From SABY01 sp964593705 (GTDB lineage: Bacteria > Bacteroidota > Bacteroidia > Bacteroidales > 4484-276), in NCBI GenBank assembly GCA_964593705.1, contig CAZQIV010000009.1, forward strand, positions 1 to 64,000: a stretch of DNA of 64,000 bases. The letters run 5' to 3'. The notes under the pieces were generated by a model that saw nothing but the letters and a program-made list of their open reading frames with translations, was not told the DNA's origin and did not search any database. The translations under genes and the position numbers were made by a program. Below are positions 27,050-35,634 of this stretch, piece by piece. How positions within the stretch are numbered: position 1 is the first letter of the stretch; each line of letters opens with the position of its first letter.

Positions 27050-30000
27050 CTATTTTATTACCACAATCTTCTCGAAAGTGGTGGTGTTGCCAAAGGTTAG
27101 TTTGCAGAAATAGATGCCTGCAGCAAGATTGTTGGTGTGGAGGATATATCTGCAATTTCCCGTATCAAAATACCCATCAGTTATTTTTAAAATTTCGCAG
27201 CCCTTGTTGTTGAGCAGGCTGAGTTCGGCATTCCCGGGTGTATCCATGTGCCAGGTTATAGCTGCCGATGTTGTAACCGGATTGGGTTTAATGTTAAGAA
27301 TGCCCAGTGCTGACAGGGTATTTATGCCTGTGCTGTTTTTCAACGCGGTAACTTTCGAGATTCCCCATTCGCTAAAATGGTCGGTGAGGCCAATATCTGT
27401 ATCAAATTTGGCTGCCAGCCTGGTAAATTCAAGCGTTTGTACATCGAGGCAGGAGAGGTAGATTTTTTCATCGGCAACAAAACCATCTACATCTTCGGTA
27501 GTGGGATCATCTCCGTTGGCAATCAGAATCAATGGCAAAGTATTGTCGGCGAGTTTGGTGGTGCTTAGGGTTTTCCCGTTTTCATTTTCAACTGCAAAAA
27601 TACTCCCGTTGTTGAAATCGACCAAGGCATCGGGCGAAATAGCCACAACATGATATATGCCGGTATTATTGGTAATGTCGGGTTGGTTGGTTTGTTGTGA
27701 ATTTGGGAGTGATGATTTTTTGCCGGGAATTCCAAAATCAACTGTTCCATTTGCTGACATGCCAACCAGATATCCATTCCCGGGTAAAAGCTCGGTAAGT
27801 GTATATAATTCGCCTTGTGGCCAATAAACCAGCATGTTGCTAATGTCGAAAACATAGTGCAGGTTCTCGTTCCCGATTTGATTAAAAATGGCGGCGGCTT
27901 CAACGGGTTCGTTAGATAATACAGGCATGTAATTAATGCCCTGTGAAAGTTCTACGGTTTTGTCCTGGTACATCACACCCGAAATATCCATATTGAAATT
28001 TTCGGCAGCTTTGATTTTCATGGCTTGTTTTGTCCACCAGTATTTCATGGTGTTGATGTTTTGGCCGGGCCAGTATATGCCATTTGAGTTAAGGGCAAAT
28101 ATTACCTGTTCGTTGCCGGATGGTATTTCAAATATTTCGTCAAGCATCGGATTGGCCGGCATGAGGTAGGATGAAATCAAACTCCAGCCCTGCTCAATTT
28201 CGAGTGTTTGGGTGGCGGTGTTTTCCTTCCAAACGCCGTTAATAAAGCGTAGAGCCTCGGCCAGCGGTTCGGCAATATCAAAATGACCGCCGTTGTAAAC
28301 AAAAAATTCATAGTCCCAGCCATATTTATCCAGGGTGTCTTTGAAGGCGGCGGCTGTAGGATAGGGCGAAACATTATCCGCAATTCCCTGCCCAAACCAG
28401 TATTTGGTGTTGGCGGGCTGCACGGCATCGGGGATCATCAGGGCAATATCATCCTGCAAGTATTGCGCTAATACAGCAGACACCATGTTGCCATCGGCAT
28501 CCAGCGGAACATCTACAAAAAACGGCGGGTTGGCCATATTGGGGCAATAGGCTCCGAGCAATGTAAACCAAAGTGCCGAAAGCTGACCGTTTGCCGGGCT
28601 GTAGTTGTAAGGTGGTGCTCCGCCGCTTTCGGCAAGGATGACACCTGTCATCAGGGTATTTGTCATATTCAGGTGCTTATAGCCGCCAATGTCGGTAACT
28701 GCTGCAAACAGCTCCGGGTAGCGAATCGACATACTCCATCCGGCATGGGCACCCATGGAATGCCCAAGGTGGAAACGGTATTCCTGGCCGGGCAGCGCCC
28801 TGTAATTATTTTCGATATATCCGATCAGGTCATTGCGGATCATATCTTCATAATTCCCGTACAGCGGCGAATTGTACCAGCAACTGCCGAGGTATGGCGG
28901 CGACCAGCCATTGGGTTTTACGATGATAAAGGGATCAATTTCTCCATCGGCCACCATTTGGTTGAGGGCGGGCAAAAACCACTCGTACTCGTTTTCGTTG
29001 CTAAATGCTTTGTGCAAAAGATATATTACCGGATAATGCTGATCGGGATTTTGCATGTAAGTCGGCGGCAGCCACACATCCACCATTTCTATTTGTCCCA
29101 GCGCATCGCTATAAAACTGGTCGTTTACAATGGCATATTCTCCCGCTTCGTTGTCGGGATTGAAAGGCAGCGTAATCTTGGCCGTAACAGCGTGGGGGTC
29201 GGCGATATGGGTGTCGTGGCAGGTTTCTTCGCCCAGGATGGTGTGCATGTTGGCCAGGGTAGCATCGCCGGTAAGGTATTCGTACAGCACTTCTTCTTCG
29301 TCGGGGTGCATCATCCGGTCGAACTCATCGGCGATAAGGGTGAGTTGTACCCCATGCTGTGCTTTGAATATTCCGGCATTGGCGCTTATTCTTGCCCTGT
29401 ACGGATATGGCAGCCCCGCCGGTATTGGCATTCCGTTAACCTGCAACAGCATGGGGGCAGGTTCTATTCCAACATAGTCGAGTGCTGTGGCCTGAGCCGG
29501 GGTAGGTGCTCCCGGAACCGCGTTGGGAGGGAAATAGCAGCAGGTATTTGTAAATAGCGAAAAAACCCATGCTGTAGGCGGCATATTGAGGATGCTACCG
29601 TAGCCCGGAACGAAAAACTCGGCATAAGCCAATAATCCTTGCGCAAGCGGGCTACCAATAAACGACCAGTCCACAGGAGTCGGAATGGCGGGGGCGAGCA
29701 GGATGCAATTGTTTATGCCAAACTGCTCTTTGAGGTTGATACCCTGTTTTACAAGGGTATCCTGCAGCTTAAGTGTCAAAAGGCCACCGAGGCTGTGCCC
29801 CATGATGGTGCGGGGATAGATGTCCATTTCGTTGAGATGACCGATCACTGCAAAGAAAATGTCGAGGTAATGCTCAACGTAAAGTTGATCGTACACAAAG
29901 CCTCCCCCTTCCGGAATACCACTCAGGCCCTTGCCGGGCGAGTCGATGGCGAAGAATTCGTTGATTTCCATCGTTGGATCGGTGTTTTCGAACAATGCTT

Positions 30001-30244
30001 CGGCCAATGGCTTCATGCAGTTGGCGGTGTGTGCCATACCTTCGATGGCAATGATCTTGCCGGTGTTGGCCTGGCTTTGGGCGTTCTCGTTCACATACAC
30101 ATTCACGTTGATGTCGATGGTAACGCCGGGAAGGAATTCGATGTCCTCGATTATGATGTTATAATCCTGAGAGGGTTGTGCCGATGCTGCAAAAGTGAAG
30201 CAGCAAACGCAAGCAATTGCAATTAATTTGAATAAAGTTTTCAT
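27050..30244 (-). CDS. T9SS-secreted protein with two alpha/beta-hydrolase domains
   Basis: A 1064-residue exported protein. Signal peptide 1-22. Domain 1 (about 60-330) is an alpha/beta hydrolase with nucleophile Ser151 in MGHSLGG. Domain 2 (about 375-670) is an esterase of the Esterase-D/feruloyl type with Ser496 in LGHSMGA, PVIYLLHKAF and a candidate catalytic His in NGGHFDIA. Residues about 686-835 are the GWSLISSY module (two halves, IYWPGQNINTM and VYWPQGELYTLTELLPGNGY). Then comes a diverged GDDPTTEDVDGF module and a T9SS sorting domain (IKPNPVTTSAA, AAGIYFCKL, EKIVVIK). The esterase half is a relative of the stand-alone esterase at 41524-42822 (both have SPPYxGS...NSxLYGNYED). The substrate is unknown; ester-linked polysaccharide or lipid is plausible. 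Confidence 0.85.
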   Translation of the reverse strand: MKTLFKLIAIACVCCFTFAASAQPSQDYNIIIEDIEFLPGVTIDINVNVYVNENAQSQANTGKIIAIEGMAHTANCMKPLAEALFENTDPTMEINEFFAIDSPGKGLSGIPEGGGFVYDQLYVEHYLDIFFAVIGHLNEMDIYPRTIMGHSLGGLLTLKLQDTLVKQGINLKEQFGINNCILLAPAIPTPVDWSFIGSPLAQGLLAYAEFFVPGYGSILNMPPTAWVFSLFTNTCCYFPPNAVPGAPTPAQATALDYVGIEPAPMLLQVNGMPIPAGLPYPYRARISANAGIFKAQHGVQLTLIADEFDRMMHPDEEEVLYEYLTGDATLANMHTILGEETCHDTHIADPHAVTAKITLPFNPDNEAGEYAIVNDQFYSDALGQIEMVDVWLPPTYMQNPDQHYPVIYLLHKAFSNENEYEWFLPALNQMVADGEIDPFIIVKPNGWSPPYLGSCWYNSPLYGNYEDMIRNDLIGYIENNYRALPGQEYRFHLGHSMGAHAGWSMSIRYPELFAAVTDIGGYKHLNMTNTLMTGVILAESGGAPPYNYSPANGQLSALWFTLLGAYCPNMANPPFFVDVPLDADGNMVSAVLAQYLQDDIALMIPDAVQPANTKYWFGQGIADNVSPYPTAAAFKDTLDKYGWDYEFFVYNGGHFDIAEPLAEALRFINGVWKENTATQTLEIEQGWSLISSYLMPANPMLDEIFEIPSGNEQVIFALNSNGIYWPGQNINTMKYWWTKQAMKIKAAENFNMDISGVMYQDKTVELSQGINYMPVLSNEPVEAAAIFNQIGNENLHYVFDISNMLVYWPQGELYTLTELLPGNGYLVGMSANGTVDFGIPGKKSSLPNSQQTNQPDITNNTGIYHVVAISPDALVDFNNGSIFAVENENGKTLSTTKLADNTLPLILIANGDDPTTEDVDGFVADEKIYLSCLDVQTLEFTRLAAKFDTDIGLTDHFSEWGISKVTALKNSTGINTLSALGILNIKPNPVTTSAAITWHMDTPGNAELSLLNNKGCEILKITDGYFDTGNCRYILHTNNLAAGIYFCKLTFGNTTTFEKIVVIK

Positions 30245-30279
30245 AATGTATTTTTTGTTTTAGATGAATGAATGAATTG

Positions 30280-30727
30280 CCACAGGCTTCAGCCTGTGGA
30301 TTGAAATAATGAATTTTAATATTTGGGCTTTTGCCGAAGGCATCGGGAAGCCCTTAAATAAATCAAAGAACTTGTCCAAACTCTGACACCTGGTTTCTAA
30401 ACTCTGACAGGGTTTAAAACCCTGTCAGAGTTCAGGATTAACGGGCTAAAGCCCGGGGTTTCTTGCGGTTTCCGGATTACCCCCACGCTAAAGCGGTGGG
30501 GTAATTCAAAAACTTACTGTTGGGTTAGTATTTGATTTACCACAGGCTTCAGCCTGTGGATAAAAGCAGGAATAATAATTTCCGGGCTTTTGCCGAAGGC
30601 ATCGGGAAGCCCTTTAATAAATCTGATAATTTCAAAGAACTTTTCTAAATACTGTTGGTCTGTTTCTAACTCTGACAGGGTTCAAAACCCTGTCAGAGTT
30701 ATAAGCTGGTGGGCTAAAGCCCGGGGC
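30280..30727. repeat. Duplicated ordered palindrome array
   Basis: Two arrays carry the same palindromes in the same order: CCACAGGCTTCAGCCTGTGG (30280, 30540); GGGCTTTTGCCGAAGGCA...GGGAAGCCC (about 30325, 30586); AACTCTGACAGGGTT with its complement (30400-30432, 30668-30700); and GGGCTAAAGCCCGGGG (about 30440, 30711). The first array adds a CCCCACGCTAAAGCGGTGGGG stem (about 30480-30502). No gene is present between 30245 and 30740. Confidence 0.8.
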
Positions 30728-30740
30728 TATAGTTTAGGAA

Positions 30741-33443
30741 TTATTGTTTCACAATTTTCTGAGTAAATACCTGCTCATCTACTTTCGTGCGGCAGAAATA
30801 AATCCCACCGGGGAGGGTTGCGCTGTTCCAGTTCAGTTGATGGTTACCGGCCGGCAGGGATTTATTGTTTACAACGCCTACTTTTTCACCCACAACATTA
30901 TACACTTCAATCTCGACCAAAGATGTATTTTGCAGCTTGACGCTGATGGTGAGATTGTAAGTGAATGGGTTGGGATACATTTGAATACCATTGTTCAATA
31001 GCGGGTTTGGTGTATTGATTCCAACAGGAAGCGGACATTCATAAGCACCAATATCTATCCTGCCAAATAGTATTCTGGTTGAATCACCCAAACAAGTCAC
31101 GGGCAGATATTGTGGGTAATACCATGCAGAGGTGTCGGGTGTGCCCGCATTGAAACTGGGTGATGCAGGATTTTCGATGGAATAGGGATGATCTTCGTTT
31201 CCACTAAAAAGAGGATCGGATTCTTTGTTTGCAAAATAATCCCCGTTAATTGGATTACCTCCAAATCCAGCCTGGCCGCCTTCTATGTCGCAATAGTAAA
31301 AGTCGGGGGCGCTATAAAGCGTTGACGAAAAAACCTGGTTTCCTGAAGCGGTGGCTTCATTTCCCCAAAGAATGGTGTTGATGATTTCAGGATTTGAGGC
31401 CCAAAAAAAGTGAACAGCACCACCCTGGATTGCGGTATTTTCTACAAAGGTGTTGTTGATGAGAATACCGTTTCCATGGTCATAAAATGATATTGCACCA
31501 CCGTTGTTGGCATGATTATCATAAAAAAGACAATTGGAAATAATCGGGGCAGAATATTTATAACATAGTATGGCGCCACCGAATTCAGCAGAGTTGTCAT
31601 AGAAAATACATTTTTCGATGGTGATGTTGCTGTTTTCAAAGGCGAAAGCTCCTCCACTCGGCGGGTAGCCGCCGTCTATATCAGCCTTATTATGCCTGAA
31701 TGTTGAATTGGATATGATAAGATTATCGTAGTTGTCTATAAGAAATATCCCACCACTATTATGTTTTTCGATTGTACCCTGTGCATACCCATATTCAAAA
31801 ATACAATGGTCGAAAATTGATGTGTCGGTTTCAGCAATGAATGCACCATCGTAAGCAAAACCATCCCACCACAGATTTGGGTTTGAGCGTGTAAAAATGA
31901 TGTTTTCCTCCGCCGTTCCTTCAGCCTTCACACAACCTTCCACATTTATAACATAAGGCCCGCGCACGGCAACTTTTACCCCGGGTTCGATGGTGAGGGT
32001 TTCGCCATTTTCAATTGTCAGATGTCCATCTACATAAATGGGTGAATCTTCGGCAGACCAGGTGCCGCTTACCGGGCCTTCGGGGACGAAGGTGGCCTTG
32101 GCATGGATGCCAACGATTGATCCTTCGCTTATTTCATAAAATGCTCCATCCCTACCATTACCGTTAAAAAGACTTACATAATGTATTTCATCTGTAACTG
32201 TTTTTAAAAAATGAGATCCCAAATCCTTCAGGAATGATTGAGCTACAAATTGCGCTTCGGGTGAGGCATTCTCCGAAATATCATAAACCTTCCCGATAGA
32301 ACTGCTACTCCTCCAATAGCTCGGCATCGAAACCAGCTTACTGGTATCCCCAAGCACATTTAAAATAGGCTCCCCTTCCAGTTCAATGGTGATTACATTG
32401 TTGTAGTAGTTACACCAACCGGAACCCCAGTCTTCGCCCTCAACATCGGGCCCGAGGCTGTTCAGACCAAGTTTTAGTTTAAGATCACCGATTTCAAATC
32501 CGCGGTATTGCAGTTGAAGCATAGTATTAAGAAATCCTGTTGAGCCATCAAGAAAGTGCCCAAGGCAGGCATCGGGATCAGGGTCGATGCCATCGTAATC
32601 CAGGGAGGCCACGTAATAAAGTTGTGTGCCATGTCCATTTCCTGCTGGTTCCAATCCGCTGCCATCGGCATCCCAGCCGGCAAAGCCTTCGTGGTCGGCA
32701 TTTAAACCCTGATAGGGAACGGAAGGATTCCCGGCAGTAAGCATGCCATTAAACAGGTTAAATGCATATCCCGACCGATCATTACCTGAGATAGCTTGAG
32801 CAGCCACCATCTCACTATAAATGAATAGTTCCTTTCCGCCAAGGTTATTTAAAAAAGCAGTTGCAATGTCTGACGATACGCCACCAGCAGAAACATTAGT
32901 GAGGTTGGTAAATGAAGAATTGAGATACCAATAATTTTCCGTTCCGGTTCTCTGATGATTAATATACGTCAGATGTCCGGAGAGCATAGGTTCCCCATCA
33001 ATTTCGAAGCTCAGACTGAGGTTGTAATGATTGGCATAATAGTCCTCCTCCAAAGTCAGCCAGTCGAGACCTTCAATATCCTCTTCGTAGCTGCCAAGTC
33101 CGAGTTTTACTTTGACATCTTCAGGGGAGTAGCCATTGTCGCTTAGAGCTTGCTCGAAACCGGAAAACCCGGTCATTCCCGACAAAAAGTGAAATCCTGC
33201 ATCTTCCGGGTTTTGAGTGATATAATCAACTGATGCTGCATAATACTGGGATGGAATACCAGTTAGGGGATTGATGTGGCCGGTAGCTTCCGGCTCAGGA
33301 GCATCCGGGCCAGCATTCCAGCCAGCAAATCCCTCTCCCTGGGATAGATATCCCTCAAATGGAATTTGCTGTTGTGCGTTTGTTAAAAATGTTACCAACA
33401 TTAAGGTAACTAAAATTGTAAATGTTTTTGTAAAAGTTTTCAT
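30741..33443 (-). CDS. T9SS-secreted beta-helix protein with duplicated N-terminal domain
   Basis: A 900-residue exported protein. Signal peptide 1-23. Two copies of an unrecognised domain of about 200 residues follow (about 25-235 and 236-445), each with EGFAGWxA near its start, a xVKLGLxS block and a late (F/S)LFNG. Residues about 470-790 form a right-handed parallel beta-helix: short Asn/Gly-rich turns such as ISNSTFRHNKAD, IEKCIFYDNSAEFGGAI and IINTILWGNEA, of the polymorphic outer-membrane protein type. The end is a T9SS sorting domain (MYPNPFTYNLTI, GGIYFCRT, QKIVKQ). Beta-helices of this kind often bind or cleave polysaccharide, but no catalytic site is visible. It has the shared LytTR-like promoter. 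Confidence 0.85.
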   Translation of the reverse strand: MKTFTKTFTILVTLMLVTFLTNAQQQIPFEGYLSQGEGFAGWNAGPDAPEPEATGHINPLTGIPSQYYAASVDYITQNPEDAGFHFLSGMTGFSGFEQALSDNGYSPEDVKVKLGLGSYEEDIEGLDWLTLEEDYYANHYNLSLSFEIDGEPMLSGHLTYINHQRTGTENYWYLNSSFTNLTNVSAGGVSSDIATAFLNNLGGKELFIYSEMVAAQAISGNDRSGYAFNLFNGMLTAGNPSVPYQGLNADHEGFAGWDADGSGLEPAGNGHGTQLYYVASLDYDGIDPDPDACLGHFLDGSTGFLNTMLQLQYRGFEIGDLKLKLGLNSLGPDVEGEDWGSGWCNYYNNVITIELEGEPILNVLGDTSKLVSMPSYWRSSSSIGKVYDISENASPEAQFVAQSFLKDLGSHFLKTVTDEIHYVSLFNGNGRDGAFYEISEGSIVGIHAKATFVPEGPVSGTWSAEDSPIYVDGHLTIENGETLTIEPGVKVAVRGPYVINVEGCVKAEGTAEENIIFTRSNPNLWWDGFAYDGAFIAETDTSIFDHCIFEYGYAQGTIEKHNSGGIFLIDNYDNLIISNSTFRHNKADIDGGYPPSGGAFAFENSNITIEKCIFYDNSAEFGGAILCYKYSAPIISNCLFYDNHANNGGAISFYDHGNGILINNTFVENTAIQGGAVHFFWASNPEIINTILWGNEATASGNQVFSSTLYSAPDFYYCDIEGGQAGFGGNPINGDYFANKESDPLFSGNEDHPYSIENPASPSFNAGTPDTSAWYYPQYLPVTCLGDSTRILFGRIDIGAYECPLPVGINTPNPLLNNGIQMYPNPFTYNLTISVKLQNTSLVEIEVYNVVGEKVGVVNNKSLPAGNHQLNWNSATLPGGIYFCRTKVDEQVFTQKIVKQ

Positions 33444-33503
33444 TTCTCCTCCTTTGTTTTAGGTTAAAAAATTTGGGTTTATAATGACTGAAAAATGATT
33501 CCA

Positions 33504-33593
33504 TAAAATTACAACATCAAAAAGGCAAAATGTTGACAGATGTATGAACGCCGGGGAAAAATGTGTGAACGCCGGGATTTTTTGTATTAACGC
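33504..33593 (-). promoter_or_regulatory. LytTR-type promoter, copy 2
   Basis: GAACGC-type repeats at 33546, 33567 and 33588 (the last TAACGC), period 21 bp. TAATTTTA is at 33511-33504, 40 bases from the first repeat. The sequence from the repeats to the box (minus strand CATCTGTCAACATTTTGCCT) is nearly identical to copies 1 and 3. Gene start 33443. Confidence 0.6.
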
Positions 33594-34194
33594 TGAAATA
33601 TTTTGAGAAAATGTGCCCATATTATTTCATTTTTTTTGCTGATAATTAAATATTCCACAAAGTTACATCCGGAGTCATGCACAATCCATAGCTGAATTCT
33701 GCTATAAAAAAGGTTGGTGGTTTTCGGGGAGAGGGAGGGGAGAGACGGGAGAGAACGAAGCGAACGAAGCGACTTGAGAGAATAAAGCGACTTGAGCGAA
33801 CGAAGCGAAGAAGGCGAACGAAGAGAGGAGTGATGGAGTGATGGAGGAGTTTAGATGGTTGAGATGGTTTAAAAGTTGAGATGGTTTAAAAGTTTAGATG
33901 GTTTAAAAGTTTAGATGGTTTAAAAGTTTGAGAGGGTTTATCCAGTTTAGATTCCTTAGCGTCTTTAGCGTCCTTAGGGAATGACAGAATGACTGAATGA
34001 TAGAATGATTGTCCGAAGGACTCCTACGGAGAAACAATGAGTGATGGAGTGATGGAGTGATGGAGTGATGGAATGTTGGAGTGATGGAGTAATGTTGAGC
34101 GAAGCGAAATCCCGCTTCTGCGGGAGAGTGGTGGAGTGTTGGCTTTGGTAACATCTAACATCTGACATCTGACATCTAACATCTGACATCAAAA
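33594..34194. repeat. Short-word repeat region
   Basis: No gene. GAACGAAGCGA words lie at about 33755-33825. A 17-bp tandem repeat (TTTAGATGGTTTAAAAG and variants, about five copies) lies at 33850-33940. GAGTGATGG 9-mers lie at about 34036-34095. CATCTAACATCTGA words lie at 34150-34192. Together they form one copy of the composite element also seen at 43010 and 51480. Confidence 0.65.
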
Positions 34195-34225
34195 TTCAGG
34201 GCTTGACTTTAAGTCAAACCCTGAA
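34195..34225. repeat. Dispersed ~31-bp palindrome, copy 3
   Basis: A perfect inverted repeat of TTCAGGGCTTGACTT type (one mismatch pair), 20 bases downstream of the relic kinase stop codon. The arrangement matches that after the intact kinase at 35635. Confidence 0.8.
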
Positions 34226-34245
34226 TATGAAATATGGCAAAACCC

Positions 34246-34389
34246 TTACCCAACAGGAATCCTAAAAACCACCTTTGTTCCCCTGGCTTCGCCCTGCTCA
34301 TCTTTCAGGTCAACAATATTTAGTGTGAATTTGGAATTGTTTTCCAAATATACGGGTAAACTTTTTTTGTTGGTTGTAGCTATGCGGTT
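34246..34389 (-). pseudogene. Relic C-terminus of a LytS-type histidine kinase
   Basis: On the minus strand, 47 codons plus the stop read RIATTNKKSLPV..., then DLKDEQGEARGTKVVFRIPVG and stop (stop at 34248-34246). The C-terminal block matches the intact kinase ending at 35635 (DLKDEQGMAAGTRVVFRIPVG). No further kinase sequence is found upstream, because the stop codon of the ATPase gene follows directly. With its downstream palindrome it forms a direct repeat of roughly 130 bp with 35584-35710. Confidence 0.8.
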
Positions 34390-34391
34390 TC

Positions 34392-35369
34392 CTAATCTTC
34401 TTCACCCATGTATCCAAGCAGCCATTTCCAGGCAGGCAAAACATGGATTGTCATGCCTTTTTGCAATATTGTTTCTTCTTCATCTTCGGTGATAACAAAA
34501 CCGGTTTGAAGCTGATAATCGTTCATTGCTTCGAGCAATCCATTTATTTCTCTTTTTCTTGTGGAGTCATTTTCCATAGATTGGCACACCTGGATGGCAT
34601 CGCTTACTTTTTGGTTTTTTCGGGTAATGAAATCGCACTCATGCTTATTTTTATGGTAATAGATTTCCTTGCTTTGCCTCCTGAGTTCCAAAAATACAAT
34701 GTTCTCCAATTGCCTTCCAAAGTTTTCGCTGAACTGAAAGGAAATGATATTGGCCAATCCTGTATCGATGGTATATATTTTCTTCGCGTTAGCAAGTTGC
34801 TTTTTAAGTGAATAATCAAATTTGTTGATCGAAAAAAGCAGGTAGGCATTTTCAAAATAGCTGATATATTCTTTTACTGTGTTTGCGTTTGAAATTCCGA
34901 ATGTGTTTTTCAGTGCATTATAGCTTGTTTCTTTGGATATGTTGCTAATCAGAAAATGAAGCATTTCGATAAGTGTCCTGGTATTTCTTATATTATATCT
35001 CGCTACTACATCTCTGTAAATGATGTTTTCGTACAGGCTTTTTAGATACTCCTGGTTTTTTGTCTGTAAAAATTCAGGAAAGCCACCCTGCCGCACATAA
35101 TCCCTGAATAATTTTCTAAGAGATGTGCTTTTTGTAGGGGAATAGAAATTGTTTTTATCGATCCTGATTTTATTAAATCTTAAAAATTCAGCAAAAGAAA
35201 ACGGGAACAATTCGGTTTGGATGTGCCTGCCCGTAAGATGTGTTCCCAACTCATGGCTGAGCATCCGGGCATTCGATCCGGTGATATATACTTTTTGCCC
35301 TTCATTGTGCAATCTTCGTACAAATATCTCCCATCCTTCCACAATTTGAATTTCATCGAAATACCAGGT
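34392..35369 (-). pseudogene. 5'-truncated AAA ATPase (DUF4143 family)
   Basis: About 325 codons of an ATPase of the AAA_14/DUF4143 family. The Walker B segment WYFDEIQIVEGWE, the sensor-like YITGSNARMLS and the C-terminal DUF4143 region (REINGLLEAM..., nuclease-like CDFITRKNQK) are present. The N-terminal part that should hold the Walker A P-loop is missing: at 35370 the coding similarity stops at the edge of a 146-bp inverted-repeat element. Beyond that element only about 70 bases remain before the next gene's terminator palindrome. A shorter product could begin at a GTG at 35342, but it would lack nucleotide binding. These proteins are often linked to mobile or toxin-antitoxin-like functions. 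I consider it inactive. Confidence 0.75.
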
Positions 35370-35515
35370 ACTAATTAGTGTCCGTCTTTTTAGTAATTTT
35401 TCCCGCAGATTTCGCTGATTAGCGCAGATAAAATCTGCGCTAATCAGCGAAATCTGCGGGAAACTTTATAGCCTCTAATCGAAAAAGTCGACTCTATGGA
35501 CAAGCACTAATTAGT
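35370..35515. mobile_element. MITE-like inverted-repeat element inside the truncated ATPase
   Basis: The element is bounded by the 10-bp word ACTAATTAGT at 35370-35379 and 35506-35515. It contains a perfect 31-bp inverted repeat (35399-35429 and 35433-35463; CCCGCAGATTTCGCTGATTA and onward) with a 3-base loop. It has no coding capacity of its own. The ends also share GTCC and CTTTTT-like words, suggesting diverged terminal inverted repeats. Confidence 0.65.
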
Positions 35516-35583
35516 AATTAGCAAAAATAACAATTATCTTTAATTAGCAATTAGTAAATATCGGAATTTTTTGCTGCTTGAAA

Positions 35584-35614
35584 TTCAGGGCTTGACTTTA
35601 AGTGAAACCCTGAA
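35584..35614. repeat. Dispersed ~31-bp palindrome, copy 4 (likely kinase terminator)
   Basis: TTCAGGGCTTGACTT with a near-complementary arm, 20 bases beyond the stop codon of the histidine kinase. Confidence 0.8.
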
Positions 35615-35634
35615 CGTGAAATACGGCAAAACCC

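Noticed and set aside
28673..29557. 294-codon plus-strand reading frame
   Set aside because: It lies wholly inside the well-supported hydrolase gene on the other strand and shows no recognisable protein features.
34392..35342. Intact 316-residue ATPase starting at GTG 35342
   Set aside because: Family similarity continues in frame upstream (WYFDEIQ) to the edge of the inverted-repeat element, and the Walker A region is missing, so a truncated gene is the better reading.
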